From Minwuia sp048007105 (lineage in GTDB: Bacteria > Pseudomonadota > Alphaproteobacteria > Minwuiales > Minwuiaceae), in contig NZ_CP180352.1 in NCBI RefSeq assembly GCF_048007105.1, positions 3,658,001 to 3,722,000 of the forward strand: DNA of 64,000 nucleotides, written 5' to 3'. Shown piece after piece: positions 8,346 to 18,039 of the stretch. The notes below the pieces were generated by a model. The model saw only the letters and a list, made by a program, of their open reading frames with translations, made no database searches and had not been told where the DNA came from. The first letter of the stretch is position 1. Every line of letters begins with the position of its first letter. The translations under genes were made by a program, and so were the position numbers.

Positions 8346-9479
8346 ATGCTGCCCGGCATGCAACCCGCCGCCGACCATGCTGAACGCCTCGCCCGCCTGC
8401 GGCTGATCCGCAGCGAGAATGTGGGACCGGTGAATTTCGCCCGGCTTGTGCAGCGTTTCGGCACCGCGGCCGAAGCGCTGGACGCGCTGCCGGAAATCGC
8501 GTCGCGGGCCGGCCGCAAGCGCCTCAGGATCTGCCCGGCCTCTGACGCGGAGCGCGAATGGCAATCTTTGGAGAAGCTCGGCGCCAGGTTCCTTATGTCC
8601 GGCGACCCGGACTACCCCGAACCACTGGCCGAGATCGACAGCGCGCCGCCGGTACTCGCCGCTCTTGGCAACCTGTCGCTCCTGGATCGCCCGGTCTTCG
8701 CCATTGTCGGCGCCCGCAACGCTTCGGCAAATGGACGGACGCTCTGCCGACGGATCACAGCCGAACTGGGACAGAGCGGCCTGGTCATCGCCTCCGGCCT
8801 GGCGCGGGGAATCGACGCCGAAGCCCATGAGGCCGCCCTGCCGACCGGCACCGTCGCCGCCATCGCAGGCGGCATCGACGTGGTCTACCCCCCGGAGAAC
8901 GAGCGCCTTCATCACCGTATCGCCGAAGAAGGGCTGATCCTGGCGGAGGCTCCCTTCAACACACAGCCCCGCGCGCGTCATTTCCCGCGCCGCAACCGCA
9001 TCATCGCCGGCCTCTCGCTGGGCGTCCTGGTCGTCGAGGCGGCGATGCGGTCGGGTTCGCTGATCACCGCCCGGCAGGCCGGCGAGCAGGGCCGCGAGGT
9101 CTTTGCCGTCCCCGGTTCGCCGCTGGATCCCCGCGCTCGCGGCGGCAACCGGCTGATCCGCGACGGCGCCCGGCTGGTCGAAAGCGCCGCCGACATCCTC
9201 GACGAACTCGGCCCCGGCCAGCGGTTCAGCCTGCGCGCGCCCAGAGCTGCGGTCGATCCGGTCGCCGCCACCATCGAGATCGATCCGGTCTCAGGCGACG
9301 CGGACCGCGGCCGCGCCGCGATCCTCGAAGCGCTCGGTCCGGAGCCTGCCGAGGCCGATCTCGTGATCCGTCAGACCGGCCTTTCGTCGGCCGCATTCAA
9401 CGCCCTGGCGCTGGAACTGGAGATCGCCGGACGCATCGAACGGCATGCCGGAAACCGCTATGCGCTGGCAGCCGGCTGA
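8346..9479 (+). CDS. dprA: DNA-processing protein DprA
   Basis: A 377-residue cytosolic protein that binds incoming single-stranded DNA and loads RecA during transformation. The N-terminal helical region (about 15-75) is followed by the Rossmann-like DprA fold: AIVGARNASANG, SGLARGIDAEAHEAALPTGT, FPRRNRIIAGLS and GSLITARQAGEQGREVFAVPG. The C-terminal winged-helix-like domain (about 310-375) is typical of alphaproteobacterial DprA. The ATG at 8346 has AGGA six bases upstream; Met at 8358 is an alternative. It precedes topA, an order common in alphaproteobacteria. Confidence 0.95.
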   Translation: MLPGMQPAADHAERLARLRLIRSENVGPVNFARLVQRFGTAAEALDALPEIASRAGRKRLRICPASDAEREWQSLEKLGARFLMSGDPDYPEPLAEIDSAPPVLAALGNLSLLDRPVFAIVGARNASANGRTLCRRITAELGQSGLVIASGLARGIDAEAHEAALPTGTVAAIAGGIDVVYPPENERLHHRIAEEGLILAEAPFNTQPRARHFPRRNRIIAGLSLGVLVVEAAMRSGSLITARQAGEQGREVFAVPGSPLDPRARGGNRLIRDGARLVESAADILDELGPGQRFSLRAPRAAVDPVAATIEIDPVSGDADRGRAAILEALGPEPAEADLVIRQTGLSSAAFNALALELEIAGRIERHAGNRYALAAG

Positions 9480-9501
9480 AGCGCCGGAAGGGCGCGGGCC
9501 G

Positions 9502-9530
9502 TTGACAGCCTCTGGTGCTTTGCCCATTTT
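9502..9530 (+). promoter_or_regulatory. Candidate topA promoter
   Basis: A perfect -35 TTGACA at 9502-9507 is followed after 17 bases by CATTTT (9525-9530), a weak -10. It lies in the 103-base gap between dprA and topA. The -10 is poor, so this is tentative. Confidence 0.35.
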
Positions 9531-9582
9531 CCCGGAAATCTACCGGGTTCCTGCCGCCCCTCCTCCTGCACGCTGAGGTCAG

Positions 9583-12175
9583 ATGGACGTCGTCGTCGTC
9601 GAAAGCCCCGCAAAAGCCAAGACCATCAACAAGTATCTGGGTTCGGGCTACAAGGTTCTGGCCTCCTTCGGTCATGTCCGCGATCTGCCGTCGAAGGACG
9701 GCTCCGTCGATCCGGAAGCCGATTTCGAGATGATCTACGAGGCCGATCCCAAGTCGGCCAAGCATCTGAAGGCCATCGCCGATGCGGTGAAGGACGCCAA
9801 CCGGCTGGTACTGGCGACCGACCCGGACCGTGAGGGCGAGGCCATTTCCTGGCACGTGCTGGAGGCGCTGAAGAAGCGCCGCGCCCTGAAGAAGGACGTC
9901 GAGGTCGAGCGCGTGGTCTTCAACGAGATCACCAAGCGCTCGATCACCGAGGCGATGCAGAAGCCCCGCGACATCGACATGGATCTGGTGAATGCCCAGC
10001 AGGCTCGCCGGGCGCTGGACTATCTGGTGGGCTTCACGCTCAGCCCGGTGCTCTGGCGCAAGCTGCCGGGCGCCCGCTCGGCCGGCCGCGTGCAGTCCGT
10101 TGCGCTGCGGCTGATCGTCGAGCGCGAGCTGGAGATCGAGAAGTTCAAGCCGCGCGAATACTGGTCGATCACCGCGGTCTTCAAGACCGGCGATGGCCAG
10201 ACCTTCGAGGCGCGGCTGAGCCAGGTCGACGAGACCAGGCTGGACCGCCTGTCCATCGCCACCGAGGCGGAGGCGAAGGCGCTGGTCGCGCGGGCCATGA
10301 AGTCCGGCTTCACCGTCGGCGAGATCGAGACCCGGCAGACCAGCCGCAAGCCCTGGCCGCCCTTCATCACCTCGACGCTGCAGATGGAGGCTTCCCGCAA
10401 GCTCGGCATGGGCGCGCGCCAGACCATGCAGGTGGCGCAGAAGCTCTATGAGGGCATCGATATCGGCGGCGAGACCGTCGGCCTGATCACCTACATGCGG
10501 ACCGACGGCGTGCAGCTCGCCTCAGAGGCGATCGACGCGATCCGCGGCGCCATCGGCGAGGAGTTCGGCACCGCCTATCTGCCGTCGCATCCGCGCCACT
10601 ACGCGACCAAGGCCAAGAACGCCCAGGAAGCGCACGAGGCGATCCGTCCGACCGATGTCAGCCGGACACCGGCCGAGATGAAGCAGCATCTCTCCGCCGA
10701 GCAGCACAAGCTCTACGACCTGATCTGGAAGCGCACCGTCGCCAGCCAGATGTCGGATGCGCGCCTGGCCCAGACCGGCGTCGACATTCCCGGCGACGGC
10801 GGCAACCTGGTTTTCCGCGCAACCGGCACCGTGGTCGAGTTCCCGGGCTTCCTGAAGCTCTACGAGGAAGGCCGCGACGAGGCGAAGGACGATGACGACG
10901 ACAAGCGCCTGCCGAAGCTGACCGAGGGTGAGAAGCTGGCGCGCGAAGCGGTGAACCCGGCGCAGCACTTCACGCAGCCGCCGCCGCGCTACTCGGAGGC
11001 GACGCTGGTCAAGCGGCTGGAGGAGCTCGGCATCGGGCAGGCCGTCGACCTATGCCTCGATCATCTCGACCCTGCAGGACCGCGACTATGTCCGCCTCGA
11101 CAAGAAGCGCTTCGTGCCCGAGGACAAGGGCCGCGTTGTCACCGCCTTCCTGATCAACTTCTTCCAGCGCTATGTCGAGTACGACTTCACCGCCTCGCTG
11201 GAAGAGGAACTGGACGACATCACGTCGGCCAAGATCGACTGGAAGGAAGTGCTGCGCCGTTTCTGGAAGGAGTTCTCGGCCGCCGTCGACGACACCAGGG
11301 AACTGCGTATCGGCGAGGTGCTGGACGCGCTGAACGACTTCCTAGCGCCGTCGCTCTTCCCGCCGAAGGAAGACGGCTCCAACCCGCGCGCCTGCCCCAA
11401 CTGCGGCAATGGCGAGTTGAGCCTGAGGCTCGGCAAGTTCGGCGCCTTCCTCGGCTGCTCCAACTATCCGGAATGCAAGTTCACCCGGCAGTTGGGCGGC
11501 ACGGAGAAGGAGCAGAAGGCCCAGATGGAAGGCGACCGGGAAATGGGCGTCGATCCCGCGACCGGCGAGACCATCTGGCTGAAGGTCGGGCCCTACGGCC
11601 CCTACCTGCAGCTGGGCCAGGGCGGAAACGGCGAGAAACCGAAGCGTGTCTCTCTGCCGAAGGGTCTGGAACCGAACGACGTCGATCTCGACCTCGCGAT
11701 CCGGCTGATTGCCCTGCCCCGCGAAGTCGGAAAGCATCCGGAAACCGGCAGCCCGATCACGGCCGGTATCCGCCGCTACGGCCCCTTCGTCGAGCACGAG
11801 AAGAAATACGCCAACCTGCCGGACTGGCGGGAGGTGCTCGACATCGGCCTGAACCGCGCCGTCACCGTCATTGCCGAGGCGAAGACCCGCGGCGGCCGGC
11901 CGCAGCCCAAGGCGCTGAAGTCGCTGGGCGAGCACCCGGAGGAAGGCGGCGAGATCCAGGTGCTGGACGGCCGCTATGGCCCCTATGTCAAGCATGGCAA
12001 GGTCAACGCGACGATCCCGAAGGATGTCGATCCGCAGTCGATTTCCGTGGAAGAGGCCGTCCGTCTGATCGCCGAACGCGCGGCCAAGTCCGGGAAGAAG
12101 AAGCCGGCAGCGAAGAAGAAGGCCGCGCCGAAAAAGAAGAAGGCGGCGGCGAAGTCGAAAGCCGGCGACGAGTGA
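9583..12175 (+). CDS. topA: DNA topoisomerase I, interrupted by a +1 frameshift
   Basis: Type IA topoisomerase that relaxes negative supercoils. The first frame (9583 to about 11037) holds the TOPRIM domain (MDVVVVESPAKAKTINKYLG; ATDPDREGEA) and the active-site tyrosine region (GLITYMRTDGVQLA). The second frame (about 11036-12175) holds the rest of the core, a zinc ribbon (CPNCGNGELSLRLGKFGAFL, then CSNYPEC), Topo_C repeats (GPYGPYL, RRYGPF, GRYGPYVKHGK) and a lysine-rich tail. The break is in GGG at 11035-11037: removing one G restores GIGRPSTYASI and an 863-residue protein of normal length. The stop overlaps the rnr start (GTGA). The gene is normally essential, so sequence error is the likelier cause. 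Confidence 0.9.
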
Positions 12176-14403
12176 CCGACGGTCCTCTCCCCACCAAGCA
12201 GCAGATCCGAACCCTGATCGACGAGTCCGGCGGCACCGCGGGCAAGCGCGAAGTCGCGCGCGCCTTCGGCATCAAGGGCCAGGACCGCATCTGGCTGAAA
12301 CGGATGATGAAGGAGATCGAGGCCGAACGCGCGGTCGAGACCAAGGACAAGGGCCGCCCGCCCGGCCGGCTGCCGCCGGTGACCGTTCTGACCGTGATCG
12401 AGACGACAGGCGACGGAATGGTGCTCTGCCGTCCGACGGCCTGGGAGGCCGGCGTGGAATCGCCGCGGATCGAACTCGATCCGGACACGGTGAAGGGCCC
12501 CGCGCCGAAGACGGGGGATCAGTACCTGTCCCGCCTGCTCAAGCGGCGCGACGGCTACGAAGCCCGTGCCATGAAGCGCCTTGAGATCACGCCGCGGACG
12601 CTGACCGGCGTGCTCCAACTCGGCGGCAAGGAGGCCTGGGTCCGACCGACCGACCGCAAGCTGAAGCAGGAGATGCGGGTCCATCTCGGCGACCTGAACG
12701 GGGCCGAACATGGCGATCTCGTGCTGGTCGAAAGCCTGCCCAGCCGGGCCATGGGCCCGAGGCTGGCGAAGGTGGTCGAGGTTCTGGGCAGCTTCGACAG
12801 CCCGAAGGCGATCTCGATCCTGGCCATCCAGAACCACGGCATTCCCGACAGTTTCCGGCCCGAAGCGCTGGGCGAGGCCGCCGAGGCGCTGCCGGTCACC
12901 GAGCCGGGCCGCCGCACCGATATCCGCAAGATCCCGCTGATCACCATCGACCCGTCGGATGCGCGCGACCATGACGACGCCGTCTGGGCCGAGGCGGACG
13001 ACGATCCGGGCAACAAGGGCGGGTTCCGCATCCTTGTCGCCATCGCCGACGTCGCCCACTACGTCCGTCCGGGTTCCGCGCTGGACAAGGCCGCGCAGGA
13101 ACGCGGCGTCTCGACATACTTCCCCGACCGTGTCGCGCCAATGCTGCCCGAAGCGTTGTCGGCTGATCTCTGCTCGCTGATGCCGAACGAGATCCGGCCG
13201 GTGATGGCTGTCGAGATGGTGATCGATTCCAGCGGGCGGAAGCTGCGCCACAAGTTCTTCCGCGCCCTGATGCGCTCGGCCGGCAACTTCGCCTACGAGA
13301 CCGTGCAGGCTGCCATCGAAGGCCGTCCGACGGACGAGATCGGTCCGCTGGTCGAACCAGTGCTGAAGCCGCTCTACGGTGCCTTCGAGGCGCTGGAGAA
13401 GGCCAGGAGCCGCCGCGAGACGCTGGAAATCGAGATGCCGGAGCGGCGTGCGGAAATAGGCGAGGACGGCTTCATCAGGGAGATCCTGCCGCGCGAACGC
13501 CTCGACGCACACAAGCTGATCGAGGAGATGATGATCCTCGCCAATGTCTGCGCGGCCGAAACGCTGGAGCGGCGCAGCCAGCCCTGCGTCTACCGCATTC
13601 ACGAACCGCCGGACCCGGAAAAGCTGCGGCCGCTTAAGGAGATGCTGGAGACCCTCGGCATCCCCTTCACCGTCGGCGAGACCGTCAGGCCTAAGAACTT
13701 CAACCATGCCCTGCGCAAGGCGCGCGACACCGACGCCGAAGCGATGGTGAACGAGGCGGTGCTGCGCAGCCAGACACCGGCCTATTACGGCACCGACAAC
13801 AAGGGGCATTTCGGCCTCGCGCTGCGGCGCTACGCCCATTTCACCTCGCCGATCCGCCGCTACGCCGACCTGCTGGTGCACCGCGCGCTGATCGACGCGC
13901 TGAAGGCCGGAAACGACGGCCTGGGCGGCATGCCGATCAAGGAAATCCAGGATCTGGCGGAGCAGGTTTCCGCCAACGAACGCCGCGCCATGCTGGCCGA
14001 ACGGGACGCGATGGACCGATTCACCGCCGTCTTCATGCAGGACCGGATCGGCGCGCAGTTCTCCGCCCGGATCAGCGGCATCACCCGAGCCGGCGTCTTC
14101 GTGACCCTGACCGAGACCGGGGCCTCCGGGCTGGTGCCGATGCGCCATCTGGGCAGCGACTTCTTCGAATTCGACGAACGGACGGTCTCGCTTGTCGGAC
14201 GTTCGACCGGCGCCGTCTTCCATCTGGGCCAGGCGGTGGCCGTAAGGCTGAAGGAGGCCGCGCCGGTGACCGGCGGACTGCTCTTCGAGATGCTGAACCA
14301 GCCGGCTGCGAAGCCGCGGCGCCCGCAACAGGGCCGGCCGCGGAACCTGCCGAAGCGCGGCGGCAAGCCGAGCCTGAAGAACAAGGGCAAGCGCCGTCGT
14401 TGA
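12172..14403 (+). CDS. rnr: Ribonuclease R
   Basis: A 743-residue processive 3'-5' exoribonuclease (RNB family) that degrades structured RNA. In order: an N-terminal helix-turn-helix-like region (about 5-65), cold-shock domains, and the RNB catalytic domain with the Asp cluster TIDPSDARDHDDAVW (about residues 260-275). Further on are HFGLALRRYAHFTSPIRRYA, a C-terminal S1 domain (ISGITRAGVFVTLTETGASG) and a basic tail ending KGKRRR. It starts at GTG overlapping the topA stop by four bases. The upstream topA frameshift makes the two read as one long frame; that apparent fusion is an artefact. Confidence 0.95.
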   Translation: MTDGPLPTKQQIRTLIDESGGTAGKREVARAFGIKGQDRIWLKRMMKEIEAERAVETKDKGRPPGRLPPVTVLTVIETTGDGMVLCRPTAWEAGVESPRIELDPDTVKGPAPKTGDQYLSRLLKRRDGYEARAMKRLEITPRTLTGVLQLGGKEAWVRPTDRKLKQEMRVHLGDLNGAEHGDLVLVESLPSRAMGPRLAKVVEVLGSFDSPKAISILAIQNHGIPDSFRPEALGEAAEALPVTEPGRRTDIRKIPLITIDPSDARDHDDAVWAEADDDPGNKGGFRILVAIADVAHYVRPGSALDKAAQERGVSTYFPDRVAPMLPEALSADLCSLMPNEIRPVMAVEMVIDSSGRKLRHKFFRALMRSAGNFAYETVQAAIEGRPTDEIGPLVEPVLKPLYGAFEALEKARSRRETLEIEMPERRAEIGEDGFIREILPRERLDAHKLIEEMMILANVCAAETLERRSQPCVYRIHEPPDPEKLRPLKEMLETLGIPFTVGETVRPKNFNHALRKARDTDAEAMVNEAVLRSQTPAYYGTDNKGHFGLALRRYAHFTSPIRRYADLLVHRALIDALKAGNDGLGGMPIKEIQDLAEQVSANERRAMLAERDAMDRFTAVFMQDRIGAQFSARISGITRAGVFVTLTETGASGLVPMRHLGSDFFEFDERTVSLVGRSTGAVFHLGQAVAVRLKEAAPVTGGLLFEMLNQPAAKPRRPQQGRPRNLPKRGGKPSLKNKGKRRR

Positions 14404-14456
14404 CCGGTAATCTTGTCGGGGAACAATAGGACATCGATTCCGAGGGGAGGATGAAG

Positions 14457-15158
14457 ATGACAATGCTTGGCGCCAACCGGCGACGGGTCTATCTGATGCG
14501 GCACGGCGATGTGGCCTACTACGATTCCGAGGGCCAGCGGGTCGCCGAACCCGACAAGGTGCCGCTGACAGAACTCGGCCTTCACCAGGCGCAGGCCATG
14601 GGCAAGGCGCTGACCGGTATCGATTTCGACCGCGCCGTCTGCACCGGACTGCTGCGCACCGTCCAGACCGCCGAGGCCATTCTGGAAGGACGGGACGGAC
14701 CCGAACTGGAGACCATCGGGGCGCTGCGGGAGATCAAGTCCGGCAACGTACCGCTGAACCGGGATCAGGCGCTGAATGACATGGTCTACGCCTTCGAACG
14801 CGCGGCGGAGCCGGGCGCGCGCTTCGCCTTCGGAGAGCCCCTGGCCGACTTCTACGAGCGCATCAGCGTCGCCATCGAGGACCTGCTGACGCAGGACGGC
14901 TGGGATACCATGCTGATCGCGGCGCACGGCGGCGTGAACCGGGCGATCTTCTCCTGGCTGACCGGCGCCGGTCTGGCGGGGCTCTCGCGCTTCGAACAGG
15001 ACACGGCCTGCCTCAACATCTTCGACCTGGATGTCGAGGACGGAAAGATGACGCGCTACTTCCTGCGCATGCTGAACTGGCGGCCCGACGAACCCTGGCG
15101 TCTGGACGACCGGCGCACCAATCAGGAGCGTTACTTCAGCCAGCGCGCCGACGCCTGA
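14457..15158 (+). CDS. Histidine phosphatase family protein
   Basis: A 233-residue phosphoglycerate-mutase-like phosphatase. The catalytic RHG is in VYLMRHGDVAYYD near the N-terminus; the second histidine is in MLIAAHGGVNRAIF (about residues 155-170), and the Arg of TGLLRTVQTAEAI completes the phosphate pocket. Substrate unknown. Two starts are six bases apart; the ATG at 14457 is preferred because GGGGAGG is then six bases away, whereas it would abut the ATG at 14451. It follows rnr by about 50 bases. Confidence 0.88.
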   Translation: MTMLGANRRRVYLMRHGDVAYYDSEGQRVAEPDKVPLTELGLHQAQAMGKALTGIDFDRAVCTGLLRTVQTAEAILEGRDGPELETIGALREIKSGNVPLNRDQALNDMVYAFERAAEPGARFAFGEPLADFYERISVAIEDLLTQDGWDTMLIAAHGGVNRAIFSWLTGAGLAGLSRFEQDTACLNIFDLDVEDGKMTRYFLRMLNWRPDEPWRLDDRRTNQERYFSQRADA

Positions 15159-15229
15159 CGCCGCATCCGCTTGCCGAGCGGCTGACGCAGCGATAGGTGT
15201 AGCGGGATCGAACATGGGGAGTCCGCTGC

Positions 15230-17311
15230 ATGAACGCGCCGATCACGACCGCCTACTCCGCCTGCCCGCATGACTGTCCGTCGACCTGCGCGCTGGAAGT
15301 CGAGGTGCTCTCGTCGACCCATATCGGCCGCGTGCGCGGATCGAAGGACAACACCTACACCAGCGGCGTGATCTGCGCGAAGGTCGCCCGCTACGCCGAA
15401 CGCATCCATCATCCGGACCGGCTCACGAAGCCGATGATCCGAACCGGCGCCAAGGGCTCCGGCGAGTTCCGCGAGGCGAGCTGGGACGAGGCAATGGAAT
15501 TGACCGCCTCGAAGTTCAACGAGATCGAGGCCGAATACGGCGCCGAGGCCGTCTGGCCCTACTACTACGCCGGCACGATGGGCCTGGTGATGCGGGACGG
15601 CGTCAACCGCTGGCGGCACGCCAAGGGCTACAGCCGCATGCACGGCACCTTCTGCACGCCGATCGCGCAGTCCGGCTTCATGGCAGGCACCGGACGGCTG
15701 GCCGGCGTCGATCCGCGCGAGATGCAGAAGGCCGACGTCATCGTCATCTGGGGCACCAACCCGGTGAACACCCAGGTCAACGTGATGACCCACGCCACCA
15801 AGGCCCGGAAGGACCGGGGCGCGAAGATCGTCGCCATCGACGTCTATCCGAACGGCACGGTCGAACAGGCCGATATGGCGCTGATCCTGAAGCCGGGCAC
15901 CGACGCGGCGCTGGCCTGCGCGGTGATGCACATCGCCTTCCGCGACGGCCATGCCGACCGCGACTACATGGCGAAATACACCGACGATCCCGCCGGCCTG
16001 GAAGAGCACCTCAGGACCCGCACGCCGGAATGGGCCAGCGAGATCACCGGGCTGCCGGTGGAAGAGATCGAGGCCTTCGCGAAGCTGGTCGGCACCACCG
16101 ACCGCACCTTCTTCCGCCTCGGCTACGGCTTCACGCGCGGCCGCAACGGCTCGGTCAGCATGCATGCGGCCGTGTCGGTGCCCACCGTGCTCGGTTCCTG
16201 GAAGCACGAGGGCGGCGGGGCCTTCTACAACAACGGCCAGATCTATCACTGGGACCGCAGCCTGATCGAAGGCCTGGACGCCCCGCACAAGAACAGCCGC
16301 ATTCTCGACCAGTCCCGCCTCGGCCCGATCCTGCTGGGCGAGGACGAGAAGCTGGCCGGCGGCCCGCCGGTGATGGCGCTGTTCGTGCAGAACACCAATC
16401 CGGCCATGGTCGCGCCGGAACTGAACAAGGTGCACGCCGGCTTCCGCCGCGAGGACCTGTTCATGTGCGTCCACGAGCAGTTCATGACCGAGACAGCCAA
16501 GTTCGCGGATGTCGTGTTGCCGGCGACCATGTTCATGGAGCACACCGACCTCTACCAGGGCGGCGGCCACCAGCACATCCTGCTGGGGCCGAAGATCATC
16601 GACGCCCCCGGCGAGTGCCGCTCCAACCATGATGTCATCGTCGAGCTGGCGCGGCGCACCGGCGCAGAACACCGCGGCTTCGACATGACGCCCGAAGAGA
16701 TCATCGACTGGACGCTCACCAATTCCGGCTGGCCCGGGATCGAGGAACTGCGCGAGAAGAAGTGGTTCGACGTGCAGCCGGACTTCGAGACGGCGCATTA
16801 TCTGAACGGCTTCGGTCACGCCGACGGCAAGTTCCATTTCCATCCGAGCTGGGATTTCCTGGGACCGAAGGGCTTCGGGCCGGCTGGTACGCCTGACAGC
16901 ATGCCGGACTTCCCCGACTACTGGGCGCGCGAGGACAAGGCGACGCCGGAGCGTCCCTTCCGCATGACCACCAGCCCGGCGCGGAACTTCCTGAACTCGT
17001 CATTCACCGAGACGCCGACCTCGACGAAGCGCGAGGCGCGGCCGACGGTGAAGATCAATCCGGCCGACGCCGGCCGGCTCGGCGTGGCCGACGGCGATCT
17101 CGTGCGGCTGTCGAATGCGATCGGGCAGGTCCGCATCCATGTCGAGATCACCGAGGGACTGAGGGACGGCGTGGTCGTGGTCGAGTCGGTCTGGCCCAAC
17201 GCCGCCTTCGTCGACGGTCTCGGCATCAATGCGCTGACATCCGCCGAACCCGGCGCGCCGATCGGCGGCGGCCTGTTCCACGACACCTCGGTCAAGATCG
17301 AAGCCGCCTGA
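15230..17311 (+). CDS. Molybdopterin-dependent oxidoreductase, [4Fe-4S]
   Basis: A 693-residue catalytic subunit of the DMSO reductase family. The N-terminal cluster motif is ACPHDCPSTC with a fourth cysteine in GVICAKV (Cys12, 16, 20 and 49). The MGD-binding core follows (DVIVIWGTNPVNTQVN; LFVQNTNPAM), and the C-terminal MGD domain starts near TPERPFRMTTSPARNFLNSS. By position, Cys142 in GTFCTPIAQSG may be the molybdenum ligand; this is inference. No Tat signal is visible, so it is probably cytosolic. No ferredoxin-like or membrane subunit is encoded beside it except the small membrane protein 15 bases downstream. Substrate unknown. Confidence 0.9.
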   Translation: MNAPITTAYSACPHDCPSTCALEVEVLSSTHIGRVRGSKDNTYTSGVICAKVARYAERIHHPDRLTKPMIRTGAKGSGEFREASWDEAMELTASKFNEIEAEYGAEAVWPYYYAGTMGLVMRDGVNRWRHAKGYSRMHGTFCTPIAQSGFMAGTGRLAGVDPREMQKADVIVIWGTNPVNTQVNVMTHATKARKDRGAKIVAIDVYPNGTVEQADMALILKPGTDAALACAVMHIAFRDGHADRDYMAKYTDDPAGLEEHLRTRTPEWASEITGLPVEEIEAFAKLVGTTDRTFFRLGYGFTRGRNGSVSMHAAVSVPTVLGSWKHEGGGAFYNNGQIYHWDRSLIEGLDAPHKNSRILDQSRLGPILLGEDEKLAGGPPVMALFVQNTNPAMVAPELNKVHAGFRREDLFMCVHEQFMTETAKFADVVLPATMFMEHTDLYQGGGHQHILLGPKIIDAPGECRSNHDVIVELARRTGAEHRGFDMTPEEIIDWTLTNSGWPGIEELREKKWFDVQPDFETAHYLNGFGHADGKFHFHPSWDFLGPKGFGPAGTPDSMPDFPDYWAREDKATPERPFRMTTSPARNFLNSSFTETPTSTKREARPTVKINPADAGRLGVADGDLVRLSNAIGQVRIHVEITEGLRDGVVVVESVWPNAAFVDGLGINALTSAEPGAPIGGGLFHDTSVKIEAA

Positions 17312-17326
17312 CCCGGAGCCCGGCCC

Positions 17327-17737
17327 ATGTATTTCCGCTTCGGCGACTTCCTGCAGCGCTGGGTGATCGCGCTCGTGCTGGTGATGCTCACCTACAACCC
17401 GACCCAGTGGAGCTATGTCCGCTGGGTGCTGGGCGATCTTCAGACCGGCCTGCCCTACAAGGCGCTGGCCGGGCTGGTCCTGCTGGTCGGCTACATCATC
17501 TTCCTGCGCGCCACGTTCCGGTCCATCGGGATCGTCGGCATCGTGCTGGTTGGCGCCTTTTTCGCCGTGCTGGTCTGGGTCCTCGCCGACCTGCAGCTCT
17601 TCGATCCGGCCAACCGCGACCTGATGGTCTGGGTGGCGCTGCTCGCCATCGCCACCATCATGGGCGTCGGCGTCAGCTGGAGTCATGTGCGCCGCAGGAT
17701 CTCCGGTCAGGCGGACATGGACGATGTCGATCAGTAG
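17327..17737 (+). CDS. Small four-helix membrane protein (DUF6524-like)
   Basis: A 136-residue protein with four hydrophobic helices (about residues 9-27, 43-62, 65-88 and 95-118) and a basic/acidic C-terminal tail. It resembles alphaproteobacterial proteins I recall as DUF6524; no function is established. It begins 15 bases after the molybdopterin oxidoreductase with GGAG upstream, so the two are probably co-transcribed; whether it anchors that enzyme is speculation. Confidence 0.75.
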   Translation: MYFRFGDFLQRWVIALVLVMLTYNPTQWSYVRWVLGDLQTGLPYKALAGLVLLVGYIIFLRATFRSIGIVGIVLVGAFFAVLVWVLADLQLFDPANRDLMVWVALLAIATIMGVGVSWSHVRRRISGQADMDDVDQ

Positions 17738-17749
17738 GTCCCGTTCCGC

Positions 17750-17777
17750 TTGACAGCGGGCGCGCGCCGACTATGTT
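17750..17777 (+). promoter_or_regulatory. Promoter of rpmG
   Basis: TTGACA at 17750-17755 and TATGTT at 17772-17777 with a 16-base spacer, about 40 bases before the rpmG start. A near-consensus -35 fits a highly expressed ribosomal gene. Confidence 0.6.
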
Positions 17778-17816
17778 CCGCGGTTCAGATTTCGCATCAG
17801 TTGGAAAGACCGAGCC

Positions 17817-17984
17817 ATGGCCAAGCCCATCGTCCAGAAGATCAAGCTCGTGAGCACCGCCGGCACGGGCTACTTCTACGTCACCAAGAAGAACCCGCGT
17901 AACCTGACCGAGAAGATGGTCATGAAGAAGTACGACCCGGTCGCGCGCAAGCACGTCGAGTTCAAGGAAGCCAAGATCAAGTAA
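17817..17984 (+). CDS. rpmG: 50S ribosomal protein L33
   Basis: A 55-residue protein of the large ribosomal subunit. It starts MAKPIVQKIKLVSTAGTGYF and continues with VTKKNPRNLTEKMVMKKYDP and VARKHVEFKEAKIK, the full-length L33 pattern. It lacks the zinc-binding cysteine pairs, so it is the zinc-independent form. A short frame easily missed by length cut-offs. It has its own promoter-like sequence and is followed by an intrinsic terminator. Confidence 0.95.
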   Translation: MAKPIVQKIKLVSTAGTGYFYVTKKNPRNLTEKMVMKKYDPVARKHVEFKEAKIK

Positions 17985-18011
17985 TCCGGCTTCCGGCTAC
18001 GGAAACGACCA

Positions 18012-18039
18012 AGGGCTGCGCCTCGGCGCGGCCCTTTTT
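18012..18039 (+). terminator. Intrinsic terminator after rpmG
   Basis: AGGGCTGCGC (18012-18021) pairs with GCGCGGCCCT (18026-18035) with one G-T pair around CTCG, followed by TTTTT. It lies between rpmG and the convergent sixA-like gene. Confidence 0.85.

Noticed and set aside
9583..14403. One continuous frame encoding an apparent TopA-RNase R fusion of 1606 residues
   Set aside because: The middle third is the wrong frame of topA; the true topA C-terminus with zinc ribbon and Topo_C repeats is in another frame, and rnr has its own GTG start.
11983..14463. Minus-strand frame of 826 codons opposite rnr
   Set aside because: Antisense shadow of rnr; no start site, no recognisable domain.
15131..16843. 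Minus-strand frame of 570 codons opposite the molybdopterin oxidoreductase
   Set aside because: Val/Gly/Asp/His-rich antisense product; the plus strand has cluster and cofactor motifs.
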